DNA from: Nitrospirota bacterium
Lineage (GTDB): Bacteria; Nitrospirota; Leptospirillia; Leptospirillales; Leptospirillaceae
Length of the DNA: 64,000 nucleotides
Direction of reading: 5' to 3'
Assembly (NCBI GenBank): GCA_023481175.1
Contig: JAMCWM010000026.1
Coordinates: 1-64,000 of the forward strand
Below the pieces are notes generated by a model, which saw only the letters and a program-made list of their open reading frames with translations, did no database searches and was not told where the DNA came from. Positions 1-7,723 of the stretch are shown piece by piece. The number at the start of each line of letters is the position of its first letter. Positions within the stretch are counted from its first letter, which is position 1. The translations under genes and the position numbers were made by a program.

Positions 1-67
1 CAGAGGCCGCCTCTTCCCGGATCGTGTCGAGAATCGATGTGTCGAGAGTCTGGCCGAAGATTTTCAT
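1..67 (-). CDS. Start of an unknown gene cut by the left edge
   Basis: On the minus strand an ATG at 67 opens a reading frame that runs off the window after 22 codons, beginning MKIFGQTLDTS and ending in an acidic IREEA stretch. The opening has the look of a real amphipathic protein start and is weakly reminiscent of DUF4338 or other transposase-associated proteins, but 22 residues cannot settle a family. No convincing ribosome binding site precedes the ATG. Confidence 0.3.
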   Translation of the reverse strand, partial: MKIFGQTLDTSILDTIREEAAS

Positions 68-284
68 GCCCACAGACTACACGAAAACTTTGGCCGTGTC
101 CACCCCCTACTTATGGGGCAAGGTCAGGGGTAGAAGCCCCGGGAGAAATACTCGTCCTGCTCGGCCTCCCCGCGGTCGATGCTGGGGAAATCGACGGCTG
201 GTTCGGCCGGGAGATGGTCCCGTAGGGGCTCGCAAACCCCGGGCTGTCCCGGTTGTCGGGCTCGAGCCAGGAGACCGCCGGAAT
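68..284. other. Intergenic, nothing recognised
   Basis: This stretch lies between the edge gene and the decayed antitoxin. It is GC-rich. Open frames exist on both strands but have no recognisable domain or ribosome binding site. Confidence 0.4.
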
Positions 285-545
285 CTTCCGCACGAAGGAG
301 ATTCCGGTTATGGAAGGAGAATGTTTTCCGGAGCCCTGCGTCGATCCGGTTCGGGCAAGAGCCGGTTGGGAACCCCTCTCCGGGACGCGATTTGCTTCTG
401 CGTCAATCCGTCGGTTTTCGTGCCAGAGGAGTTCGTCCAGGCCGGAGAATTCATCCTCGATGACCTCCCGGCCTCCCTGAATTCCGGCTCCGAAAGGTCT
501 CGCTCTATCTCGGCCTTTGGATCGAGCGACGGGGACGATCCTCGC
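285..545 (-). pseudogene. Decayed HTH antitoxin (HigA-like), paralogue of the next gene
   Basis: Read on the minus strand in shifting frames, this segment reproduces the neighbouring antitoxin piece by piece. IERDLSEPEFREA matches the intact WMEDPAFKAEYEA block; in another frame EDEFSGLDELL matches EDEFATLDALL; in a third GLTQKQIASRRGV matches HLTQTEVAARMGV; then PALARTGST and KHSPS match SALARIESS and RHSPS. The order is conserved, so this is a frameshifted relic of a duplicated antitoxin gene and not chance. At least three frameshifts are needed, so no functional product is expected. It lies just downstream of the intact toxin-antitoxin pair. Confidence 0.6.
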
Positions 546-547
546 CG

Positions 548-907
548 TTATCCACGAGTCGCGGATCGGGAGGGCATCTCGATTGTGATTTTAAGCTTTC
601 CTCCGCAGGCTTTGGCATATTTGCGGAGCGTTTCGAGGGACGGGGAATGCCGTCGGCTTCCCAGACTGGACTCGATGCGCGCGAGTGCCGAAGGGTGCAC
701 CCCCATTCGTGCCGCGACCTCAGTTTGGGTCAGATGCGCAGACTTCCGGGCTTTTAAAAGCGCGTCCAGGGTGGCAAACTCGTCTTCCAGGGCCTCATAT
801 TCCGCTTTAAATGCCGGGTCCTCCATCCATTCCGTTTTGGTTTTTTCAACATTGAGGACGACCGGTTCGTATCGGTCATCTTTGTCGAAGACATTCTTTT
901 TATCCAT
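548..907 (-). CDS. XRE/HigA-type helix-turn-helix antitoxin
   Basis: A 119-aa protein with an acidic N-terminal half and a Cro/C1-type helix-turn-helix at roughly residues 57-105. The HTH carries the typical LTQTEVAARMGV helix pair and the ALARIESS turn. In HigBA-like and RelBE-like modules such a protein neutralises the toxin and represses the operon promoter through the HTH. The ATG at 907 overlaps the last eight bases of the upstream toxin gene. An AAGGAGG ribosome binding site lies inside the toxin's final codons, so translation is likely coupled. The gene order is toxin first, as in higBA. A broken copy of this gene lies immediately downstream. Confidence 0.85.
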   Translation of the reverse strand: MDKKNVFDKDDRYEPVVLNVEKTKTEWMEDPAFKAEYEALEDEFATLDALLKARKSAHLTQTEVAARMGVHPSALARIESSLGSRRHSPSLETLRKYAKACGGKLKITIEMPSRSATRG

Positions 908-1226
908 GCCTGACCTCCTTGGACCGCTTTCTGGCGATCGTCAGTTCTCTTTCCGGAGTTTTTTCGGATTTTTTGATAAAGCCGTGCAGAAGGACAATCT
1001 GCCGGTCAATCAGCGTACAGAAGAATATTCGTCCGATTCCTTCCGGACCTCTCGCCCGGATCTCGAACAACCCCTGTCCCATGGAGCGCGTATAAGGCAA
1101 ACCCAGATCGGGTCCTTCGGAGACCATCCGTTCGAGAATCCTGATAAGACTTGCCCGGATTCCATTTGGCCAAGACCAAAGGCAATTTTGCACGGTCTTG
1201 CTGTAGTAGACGATCGTATAATCCAT
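900..1226 (-). CDS. HigB/RelE-superfamily (Gp49-like) toxin
   Basis: A 108-aa basic protein beginning MDYTIVYYSK, with the Gp49/HigB-like signature: a central GLPYTRSMGQGLFEIR segment and a RIFFC...IVLLHGFIKKSEKTP segment, ending in a lysine/arginine-rich helix. Toxins of this family are ribosome-dependent mRNA endonucleases, and the basic KK...R...R residues fit RNA contact. The frame stays open far upstream, but the homology starts exactly at the ATG at 1226. The stop overlaps the antitoxin start, giving one bicistronic unit. The product appears intact. Confidence 0.8.
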   Translation of the reverse strand: MDYTIVYYSKTVQNCLWSWPNGIRASLIRILERMVSEGPDLGLPYTRSMGQGLFEIRARGPEGIGRIFFCTLIDRQIVLLHGFIKKSEKTPERELTIARKRSKEVRHG

Positions 1227-1282
1227 GTGTCGAATATTAACATGCATGTTTATCTTTGGCAATCTCCTTCCGCCGGATCCCC

Positions 1283-1314
1283 TTGCATTTTCCTTCCAAA
1301 AGGATAAAATGCAA
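1283..1314 (+). promoter_or_regulatory. Sigma70-like promoter inside an inverted repeat
   Basis: TTGCAT at 1283-1288 and TAAAAT at 1305-1310 are separated by 16 bases, a good sigma70 arrangement facing the 29-aa gene at 1383. Both elements lie in an inverted repeat: TTGCATTTTCCTT at 1283-1295 pairs with AAGGATAAAATGCAA at 1300-1314 apart from a two-base bulge. A protein bound there would cover the whole promoter, so this is a candidate operator as well. It is equally close to the toxin start on the other strand. Confidence 0.5.
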
Positions 1315-1382
1315 CAGACCGTATCGTGACAGGGCGGAAGGGGCGTTCCCTTTCTGCCGCAAACCATCGAAAGGGGACAACA

Positions 1383-1472
1383 ATGGGTGACATGCACTGG
1401 ATGGTCTCTCTCCTGGTCGGCACCATCGTTCTGGCCGCTCTTCTGGCCGGAAACCAGATCAAGGAGCACTAG
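1383..1472 (+). CDS. 29-residue single-pass membrane protein
   Basis: The ATG at 1383 starts a 29-codon frame: MGDMHWM, then a continuous hydrophobic stretch VSLLVGTIVLAALLAG, then a polar NQIKEH tail. This is the pattern of a small single-span membrane protein. A purine-rich GAAAGGGGACA lies just upstream, a promoter at 1283-1310 and a rho-independent terminator at 1603, so it has its own complete transcription unit. The family is not recognised. Proteins this small are often accessory subunits or regulators of membrane complexes, but nothing here says which. The hydrophobic composition and isolated unit argue for a real gene. Confidence 0.55.
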   Translation: MGDMHWMVSLLVGTIVLAALLAGNQIKEH

Positions 1473-1602
1473 GTTCCGACTTCGACCGGAGTCCGCCCGC
1501 ACCGCCGCGTCCTTCGTCCGGGAATGATTTCCTGATCCCCGGTCTTCCTTCCGTTTTATTTTCCTGATCCCGGGAAGGGCGCGCGACGGCCGGGTCCGGC
1601 TC

Positions 1603-1640
1603 GGCCAGTCTCCGGAGTCTTCCGGACGCTGGCCTTTTTT
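1603..1640 (+). terminator. Rho-independent terminator
   Basis: GGCCAG at 1603-1608 pairs with CTGGCC at 1629-1634. The loop region can fold further (TCCGGA repeats), and six T follow at 1635-1640. It lies downstream of the 29-aa gene and just upstream of tmk. Confidence 0.7.
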
Positions 1641-1694
1641 GTGGCCCTTCCTTCCCCGATTCCCGTGGTCCTTCTTCCATCCGGCGAGCGTGCG

Positions 1695-2378
1695 ATGACC
1701 CCTTCCGACCCGATCTCCCCTTCGGTCTCCCCTCCGGCCGGTCCGCCCGGCCTCCTCGTGGCCTTCGAGGGGGTGGACGGCTCGGGAAAGTCCACCCAGC
1801 TCCGGCGGCTCTCCGCCCGGCTCGCGGCGGCGAAAATCCCCCACACCGTGACGAAGGAGCCGGGAGCCACCCCCCTCGGGAAAAAGCTCCGGGAGATCCT
1901 CCTCGATCCCGCCCTCCCCGCCTCCGCCCTGGCCCAGCTCTTTCTCTTTCAGGCCGACCGGGCCCAGCACCGCCAGGAGGTCCTTTCTCCGGCCCTGGAC
2001 CGGGGGGGGATCGTCCTCTCCGACCGCCTCTCCGACGCCACGATGGCCTACCAGGCCTTCGGCTTCGGCCTCTCCCGGGAGCTGGTGGCCACCCTGACCC
2101 GTGTGGCTCTTGACGGCCTCCGGCCGGACCTCACCGTCCTTCTCGACCTTCCCGTGGAGGCCCTCGAAGGCCGCCTCTCCGCCCGGGCCGAAGGGCGGAC
2201 CCGCTTCGAGCGCCTGGGACGCGACTACTTCGACCGCGTGCGGCGGGGCTATCTCGAGATCGCCCGGGTCCACGCCGACCGGACCCTTTTCCTCGACGCG
2301 ACCCTCCCCCCCGACCTCCTCGAGAAGCAGATCGACGCGGAACTCGCGCGGCGCTTCCCGGGACGGTTCGGCAGGTGA
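1695..2378 (+). CDS. tmk: Thymidylate kinase
   Basis: A 227-aa dTMP kinase, which phosphorylates dTMP to dTDP in the cytoplasm for DNA synthesis. The P-loop GVDGSGKST is at about residues 26-34. The DR(L/Y) motif appears as LSDRLSDATMAYQ, followed by a conserved LFLFQADRAQH segment and the C-terminal lid RFERLGRDYFDRV. An in-frame GTG lies 54 bases upstream, but the ATG at 1695 gives the normal family length. The stop overlaps the GTG of holB in a four-base GTGA. The tmk-holB order is common in bacteria and supports both calls. Confidence 0.95.
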   Translation: MTPSDPISPSVSPPAGPPGLLVAFEGVDGSGKSTQLRRLSARLAAAKIPHTVTKEPGATPLGKKLREILLDPALPASALAQLFLFQADRAQHRQEVLSPALDRGGIVLSDRLSDATMAYQAFGFGLSRELVATLTRVALDGLRPDLTVLLDLPVEALEGRLSARAEGRTRFERLGRDYFDRVRRGYLEIARVHADRTLFLDATLPPDLLEKQIDAELARRFPGRFGR

Positions 2379-3397
2379 GCTCCGCCCCGCTCCCCTCCGG
2401 CTCCGTCCGGGTCCGGGGCCACGACCGCCCCATGGAGACCGTCCTCCGGATCGTCCGGGAGGGCTACACCTCCGGAGCCCTCCTCCTCTGGGGGCCCGAG
2501 GGGGTGGGCAAGCGCACCGCCGCCCTGTCCCTTTGCCGGACGCTTCTCTGCGGAGCGGGTCCCGAGCGGGCCCCCTGCGGGGAATGCCCCTCCTGCCGGA
2601 CCCCCCTCGCGAGCCATCCGGACTTTCGCCTCCTCGACCGGGGCGAGGCCGCCTCGATCGGGGTCGATCCCGTCCGGGCGCTTCTCTCCGGAACCCTCGA
2701 GGCCCCGCTCCTCTCCCCCTTGCGCGCGGCGGTGATCGACGAAGCCCATCTCCTCACTCCGGAGGGGGCCAACAGCCTTCTGAAGACCCTCGAGGAGCCG
2801 GCCGGAGGCCAGCTCTTCTTCCTGGTGACCTCCGCCCCCGACCGCCTGCTCCCGACGCTCCGCTCCCGCCTCCTTCCGGTCCGGTTCCGTCCCCTGTCCG
2901 ACCCCGATCTTTCGGAGCTCGCCCGGGAGGCCTTTCCCGAGGTCTCCGCCGAAGAGATCGCCCCCCTCTTGCCCGAAGCCTGCGGCTCCCTCTCCCGCCT
3001 CGCTCTCCTTCTCGATCCCTCCGGCCGGAAGATCCGGGACGGGGCCGTCCTCTTTCTCGGGGCCTTCCGGCCGGACGGGACCGCCGACATGGCCGCCGTC
3101 TCGGAGGCCCTGTCCATCCTCTCCGAAAAGGAGGCCTTCGACCGCTTTCTCGACCTTCTCGAAGGCCTTCTCCTCTCGGCGGAGCGCCGCCTGGCAAGGG
3201 AAGCCCCCGAGCCGTCCTGGGCGGACAGCCCCCTCCCCGAAAGGTTTGTCGGGGGGCTTCCCGATTTCGCGCGGGCCCGGATCCATGATAGGATAGGCGA
3301 TATGCGCCGCATGGCGGTCCACAACCCGAACCGGGGTCTCGCCCTCGAACAGGTCTTCTGGCAGCTGGAACAGGCCTTTGCCGCCGGAGGCCGTTAG
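2375..3397 (+). CDS. holB: DNA polymerase III delta' subunit
   Basis: A 340-aa clamp-loader AAA+ protein. Walker A is GPEGVGKR near residue 40. The zinc-binding cysteines CGAGPERAPCGECPSC follow at about 55-75. Walker B is read in VIDEAH, and the NSLLKTLEEP sensor segment and SRLLP are present. The delta' subunit normally does not hydrolyse ATP but helps load the beta clamp. It starts with GTG overlapping the tmk stop by four bases. The stop lies after an in-frame region that already contains the leader of the next gene. Confidence 0.92.
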   Translation: MSSAPLPSGSVRVRGHDRPMETVLRIVREGYTSGALLLWGPEGVGKRTAALSLCRTLLCGAGPERAPCGECPSCRTPLASHPDFRLLDRGEAASIGVDPVRALLSGTLEAPLLSPLRAAVIDEAHLLTPEGANSLLKTLEEPAGGQLFFLVTSAPDRLLPTLRSRLLPVRFRPLSDPDLSELAREAFPEVSAEEIAPLLPEACGSLSRLALLLDPSGRKIRDGAVLFLGAFRPDGTADMAAVSEALSILSEKEAFDRFLDLLEGLLLSAERRLAREAPEPSWADSPLPERFVGGLPDFARARIHDRIGDMRRMAVHNPNRGLALEQVFWQLEQAFAAGGR

Positions 3398-3434
3398 ATC
3401 CGGACTCCGCACGCGATATGCGAAAGGCTTTTTT

Positions 3435-4307
3435 ATGAACAGGTCCGTCCTTCCCCAGGCCGACCACGAGACGGAAGCGGTCTGGATCCTGACCGCCCAG
3501 ATCAAGAAGCTGGGGCCGAATATCACCCTCTGGGCTCCCCGCCGGGACGACCCGGAGACCCTGCCCTTCCGGCGCCACGACGCGATCCTGGGAGAAAGCC
3601 GCCTGGGACCCGCCCCCATGACTTTGGTCGAGAACCCCCGGATCCTCTCCGGGGAGGACCGCCCCGCCCTTCCCGAATACCGCTTCATCCGGCGGCTTTC
3701 GGCGGAGGACGCGCCACGCCTCAAGACCCTGGCCGAGCGGGAGGCGGGGATGCTCTCCTTCGTCCGGGAGCGGGCCGCCGCCCGGAATCTCCCCATGATC
3801 TTCGTCGACGCCGTCGGCAACTTCGCCGGAAACGACTTCCTCCTCTACTACACCGCCGACGGCCGCGTCGACTTCCGGGAGCTCCTGAAGGACATCCACG
3901 GCCGCTACCGCGGCCGGGTCGAGCTCCGGCAGATCAGCCCCCGGGAGCACACCTCGCTTCTGGACGGCCTCGGGACCTGCGGCAAGACCCTCTGCTGCTC
4001 CTCCTTCCTCAAGTCCTTCCGGACGATCTCGACAAAGGTGGCCCGGGAGGCCGACACCGAACCCAACTCTCTCCGCTCGACCGGCATGTGCGGGCGGCTC
4101 AAGTGCTGTCTCACCTTCGAGGGGGCCGCCTCCGGGGAGGAGGGTGCGGGCGGCTCCTGCTGCTCCCGGAAGTCCCGGAAGGAGGAGTGGGTCCCGGTGG
4201 CGCCCCCCTCTCCCTCCTCCCTTCCCGGGGCGCCCGACTCCCAGGCCGAAAGAGCCGCCCGTTCCCCAGACAACCGCTATCGAAAGGATCCCCGTTCCCG
4301 TGGCTGA
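3435..4307 (+). CDS. PSP1 domain protein, RicT/YaaT-like
   Basis: A 290-aa protein with a PSP1 C-terminal domain. Two conserved cysteine motifs, CGKTLCC near residue 182 and GMCGRLKCCL near 220, are the hallmark of this family. In Bacillus subtilis the homologue RicT/YaaT joins RicA and RicF in an iron-sulfur complex that assists RNA maturation; that role is known there and only inferred here. The tmk-holB-yaaT-metG order matches Firmicutes and other phyla, which supports the call. The ATG at 3435 was chosen because the upstream extension overlaps holB and has no homology. The C-terminus is a proline/serine-rich tail. Confidence 0.88.
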   Translation: MNRSVLPQADHETEAVWILTAQIKKLGPNITLWAPRRDDPETLPFRRHDAILGESRLGPAPMTLVENPRILSGEDRPALPEYRFIRRLSAEDAPRLKTLAEREAGMLSFVRERAAARNLPMIFVDAVGNFAGNDFLLYYTADGRVDFRELLKDIHGRYRGRVELRQISPREHTSLLDGLGTCGKTLCCSSFLKSFRTISTKVAREADTEPNSLRSTGMCGRLKCCLTFEGAASGEEGAGGSCCSRKSRKEEWVPVAPPSPSSLPGAPDSQAERAARSPDNRYRKDPRSRG

Positions 4308-6333
4308 CCTCCGCACCCCCTGGTTCTACCTGACGACCCCCATCTACTACGTCAACGACATCCCCCATATCGGCCACGCCTACACCACCGTCGCCGCCGA
4401 CGTCCTGGCCCGCACCCGCCGCCAGGAAGGGGAGCCGGTCTTCTTCCTCACCGGCACCGACGAGCACGGCCAGAAGGTCTGGCAGAGCGCGGAGAGGCAC
4501 GGACTCTCCCCCCAGCTCTACGTCGACCGGATCCTGCCGCGCTTCCGCGACCTCTGGAGCCGGCTCGCCATCTCCAACGACGACTTCGTCCGGACGACCC
4601 AGCCCCGGCACGTCAAGGGGGTCTCGGAGGTGCTGGCCCGGCTCCGGGAGAAGGGGGACCTCTACGAGGGGAGCTACGAGGGGTGGTACTGCCTTCCGGA
4701 CGAACGGTTCTGGACCGACAAGGACGTGGAGAACGGCCTCTGCCCCGACTGCCACCGGCCGGTGGAGCGCATCAGCGAGACCAACATCTTCTTCCGCATG
4801 AGCCGCTACCAGGACTGGCTCGTCTCCTGGTACGAATCCCACCCCGAGGCCATCCGTCCCGAGTCCCGCTACAACGAGATCATGGGCTTTCTCAAAAAGC
4901 CCCTCTCCGACCTCTGCATCTCCCGGCCCAAGAGCCGGGTGCCCTGGGGGATCCCCATCCCCTTCGCCCCCGACTACGTGACCTACGTCTGGTTCGACGC
5001 CCTCCTGAACTACATCACCGTCCCCTGGTCCCTGGGGGCGACCCCGGAGGAGGGGCTTTCCCGCCTCTGGCCGGCCGTCCACCTGATCGGCAAGGACATC
5101 CTGACCACCCACGCCGTCTACTGGCCCATTCTCCTCGCGGCGCTGGAGCTTCCGCCCCCCCGCCTGATCTTCGCCCACGGCTGGTGGACGGTGGACGGGG
5201 AGAAGATGTCCAAGAGCCGGGGCAACGTCGTCGATCCCGTGGCCCTGGTCGACCGCTTCGGGACCGACCCCGTGCGCTTCTTCCTTCTCCGGGAGGGCCA
5301 GTTCGGCCAGGACGTGGATTTCTCGCAGGAGGCGCTCATAAACCGGATCAACCGGGACCTGGCGAACGATCTCGGGAATCTCCTCTCCCGGGTGACGGCC
5401 ATGGCCTGCCGCTACTTCCCCGAGACGGGGGTGGCCCGTCCCGCCTCCGGCTGCTCCGCCGAGCTTCTGGAGGCGGCCGTGTCCCTTCTTCCCCCGGTGC
5501 GGAAGAGGACCGAGTCTTTCGAGTTCCACCGCGCCCTCGGGTCCCTCTGGGAGTTCGTGGCCTTTCTGAACCGGTTCGTCGACGTCCGGGCCCCCTGGGT
5601 CCTGGCCCGGGATCCGGAGCGCCGGGAGGAGCTCTCCGCCGTCCTCTACGATCTTCTGGAGGGGCTCCGGCTCGTCGCCCTCTATCTGGCCCCCTTCCTG
5701 CCGGAGACGGCCGGAAAGATCCTCGAATCCCTCGAGGTCCCGGCGGGACTCTCCCTCCTTTCCTACGCCGCCCACGGGAGGCCGGGGACCGAGGCCCTCT
5801 ACCGGGTCCGGCCGGCCGGACCCCTCTTCCAGAAGCGCGACGCCCAGGGAAATCCCCTGGCCGAGGAGGGGGAGAAGCCCCGGAAGGCTCCGCGAACGGA
5901 AACGGCCGAGCCTTCCGCCGGAAAGGCGTCCCCCGAAACGGCGCAGTCCCCTCCGGCTCCGACCTCCCCGTCGTCCGTCGCGGAGGCTCCCGAGGGTCCG
6001 GCCGCGCCTCCGATCGACTATGCCGACTTCCAGAAGGTTCTCCTCCGGACCGGGGTGGTCCGGGAGGCCGTTCCCGTGCCCAAGTCGAAGAAGCTCCTGA
6101 AGCTCTCCGTCGACATCGGGGAGGCGGCGCCCCGGACGGTGGTGGCCGGGATCGCCGGCTCCTACGCTCCGGAGGAGCTCGTGGGCAAGACGGTGGTCGT
6201 GGTCGCGAACCTCGCCCCGGCGACCCTGATGGGCGTCACCTCCCAGGGGATGCTCCTGGCCGCCTCCACCGAAAACGGAGTCTCGCTTCTCACCGTCGAC
6301 CGGCCGGCCGGACCCGGCGCCGGGATCAGGTAG
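4300..6333 (+). CDS. metG: Methionyl-tRNA synthetase with C-terminal tRNA-binding domain
   Basis: A 677-aa class I synthetase that charges tRNA-Met. HIGH is at residues 23-26, after the typical TTPIYYVND opening, and KMSKS is near residue 300 in GEKMSKSRG. Zinc-site remnants are CLPDERF and LCPDCH. The helical anticodon-binding domain runs to about 500. A proline/alanine-rich linker (about 525-570) then leads to a Trbp111/EMAPII-like OB fold, with VGKTVVVVANLAP near the end, which dimerises and binds tRNA. The GTG at 4300 overlaps the previous stop by eight bases and has AAAGGAT upstream. The frame stays open further 5' but without homology. Confidence 0.95.
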   Translation: MADLRTPWFYLTTPIYYVNDIPHIGHAYTTVAADVLARTRRQEGEPVFFLTGTDEHGQKVWQSAERHGLSPQLYVDRILPRFRDLWSRLAISNDDFVRTTQPRHVKGVSEVLARLREKGDLYEGSYEGWYCLPDERFWTDKDVENGLCPDCHRPVERISETNIFFRMSRYQDWLVSWYESHPEAIRPESRYNEIMGFLKKPLSDLCISRPKSRVPWGIPIPFAPDYVTYVWFDALLNYITVPWSLGATPEEGLSRLWPAVHLIGKDILTTHAVYWPILLAALELPPPRLIFAHGWWTVDGEKMSKSRGNVVDPVALVDRFGTDPVRFFLLREGQFGQDVDFSQEALINRINRDLANDLGNLLSRVTAMACRYFPETGVARPASGCSAELLEAAVSLLPPVRKRTESFEFHRALGSLWEFVAFLNRFVDVRAPWVLARDPERREELSAVLYDLLEGLRLVALYLAPFLPETAGKILESLEVPAGLSLLSYAAHGRPGTEALYRVRPAGPLFQKRDAQGNPLAEEGEKPRKAPRTETAEPSAGKASPETAQSPPAPTSPSSVAEAPEGPAAPPIDYADFQKVLLRTGVVREAVPVPKSKKLLKLSVDIGEAAPRTVVAGIAGSYAPEELVGKTVVVVANLAPATLMGVTSQGMLLAASTENGVSLLTVDRPAGPGAGIR

Positions 6334-6343
6334 GGGAGGGGCC

Positions 6344-7141
6344 GTGGCCGAGAGCTCCGGGACGCTTCCCTTTTTCGACACCCACGCCCACCTGAATCTC
6401 CTGCCCCCGGAGCTTCCGGCCCGGCAGGCCTACGACCGGGCGGTCTCCCGGGGAATGGCCGGCCTCGTGAACATCGGCACCCGCCTCGCCTCCTCCCGGG
6501 AGTCGATCGCCCTGGCGGAGGAGCTCCCCCAGGTCTGGGCCACGGTGGGGATCCACCCCTCCGAGGCCTCCGCGACGGATGCGGAGGCCGTGAACCGGCT
6601 TCGGGAGCTTTCGCGCCATCCCCGGGTCGTGGGCATCGGGGAGACCGGCCTCGACCGGGCCGACATCCCGGAGACCCCGCTCGCCGTCCAGGAGGCCTCC
6701 CTCCGGGAACACGTCCGGCTCGCCCGGGAGCGCGACCTCCCCCTGATCCTCCACTGCCGCGACGCCTTCGCCCCCCTCTTCGCCGTCCTCGACTCGGAGG
6801 AGCTTTCCGGCCGGCGGGGGGTCTTCCACTGCTTCACCGGCTCCCGGGAGGAGGCCTACGGGGCCCTCGACCGGGGGTTCTGGCTCTCCTTTTCGGGGAT
6901 CCTTACCTTCAAGAGCGCCCAGGGGCTCCGGGACCTCCTCCCGGAGATCCCCCGGGACCGGATCCTTCTCGAGACCGACTGCCCCTACCTGGCCCCCGTT
7001 CCCTTCCGGGGGAAGACCAACGAACCGGCCCTCCTTCCCGAGACCCTCGCGGTGGCGGCCCGGGTCCTGGGAGAGGAACCGCAGGCCTTCTCCGAAACGG
7101 TCCTCGCGAACACCCGCCGGTTTTTCGCCATCGAATTCTAG
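6344..7141 (+). CDS. tatD: TatD-family metal-dependent deoxyribonuclease
   Basis: A 265-aa TIM-barrel hydrolase. Metal ligands are visible in order: DTHAHL near residue 12, GETGLD near 104, LHCRD near 143, HCFTG near 168 and ETDCPYLAP near 213. TatD/YcfH proteins are 3'-5' DNases acting on nicked or oxidised DNA. The gene begins with GTG preceded by AGGGGAGGGG, 10 bases after metG. The metG-tatD pair is common, and the gene is probably cotranscribed with it. Confidence 0.93.
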   Translation: MAESSGTLPFFDTHAHLNLLPPELPARQAYDRAVSRGMAGLVNIGTRLASSRESIALAEELPQVWATVGIHPSEASATDAEAVNRLRELSRHPRVVGIGETGLDRADIPETPLAVQEASLREHVRLARERDLPLILHCRDAFAPLFAVLDSEELSGRRGVFHCFTGSREEAYGALDRGFWLSFSGILTFKSAQGLRDLLPEIPRDRILLETDCPYLAPVPFRGKTNEPALLPETLAVAARVLGEEPQAFSETVLANTRRFFAIEF

Positions 7142-7180
7142 CGCGGCCGGATGTCCGGCCCCCCTTTCCCGGAGACGGCC

Positions 7181-7723
7181 ATGGCCCGAATCCTGATTCT
7201 GGACGGCTACAACATCATCGGCGCCCGGGGGGCGATGCGCCGGGACCGGGATCTCCTGGCCCGGGAGCGGGCCTCCCTCGTCCGGGAAATCTCGGCGTGG
7301 GCGCAGGGGAAGGACTTTCCCGAGATCCATCTGGTCTTCGACGGCTATCCCACCGACCGGGATCTTCTTCTGACGGGCTCCGGGACCGTCCGGGTGGTTT
7401 TTTCGGAGGGGGCGGAAAATGCCGATGCGGTGATCGTGGCGCTGGCGGGCCGCTTCCGGGAGCGGGCGGCGGTGGTGAGTTCAGACCGGGAGGTGATCCG
7501 GGAGATCGCAAGGCTGGGGGCGGAGCCGGTCTCCTCCCGGGACTTTCTCGCGCGGCTCGGCCGGGCCGGGGAGAGATCGCCGGTCCGGCCCTCCGCCCCC
7601 GGGGCCGACTCCGGGAAGGGGGACGAGGAGCCCCCGCCCCCCTCCTACGGGAAAAAACGCGGGAACCCCCGGCGGCTCTCCAAGAAGGAGCGGGCTCAGA
7701 GAAGGCTCCTGGACAAGTTCTGA
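7181..7723 (+). CDS. NYN-domain (YacP/Rae1-like) ribonuclease-type protein
   Basis: A 180-aa protein with a PIN-like NYN fold. The N-terminal ILDGYNII carries the first acidic residue, VFDGYPTD the second, and EGAENADAVIV and VVSSDREV complete the acidic cluster. The Bacillus relative Rae1/YacP cleaves mRNA on the ribosome, but family members vary, so this activity is inference. The C-terminus is a basic tail (KKRGNPRRLSKKERAQRR) likely to contact nucleic acid. The ATG at 7181 is preferred over the ATG at 7151 because GGAGAC precedes it. The last 28 bases overlap the oppositely oriented gene that follows. Confidence 0.78.
   Translation: MARILILDGYNIIGARGAMRRDRDLLARERASLVREISAWAQGKDFPEIHLVFDGYPTDRDLLLTGSGTVRVVFSEGAENADAVIVALAGRFRERAAVVSSDREVIREIARLGAEPVSSRDFLARLGRAGERSPVRPSAPGADSGKGDEEPPPPSYGKKRGNPRRLSKKERAQRRLLDKF

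Noticed and set aside
24-1307. 427-codon open frame on the plus strand
   Set aside because: It is antisense to the toxin, the antitoxin and the decayed antitoxin, has no domain and has a composition typical of a GC-rich shadow frame.
1227-2273. Long upstream extension of the HigB-like toxin frame on the minus strand
   Set aside because: Homology starts at the ATG at 1226; the rest is antisense to tmk and the 29-aa gene and full of Gly/Arg/Pro.
4111-6381. 756-codon minus-strand frame opposite metG
   Set aside because: Antisense shadow with no domain.
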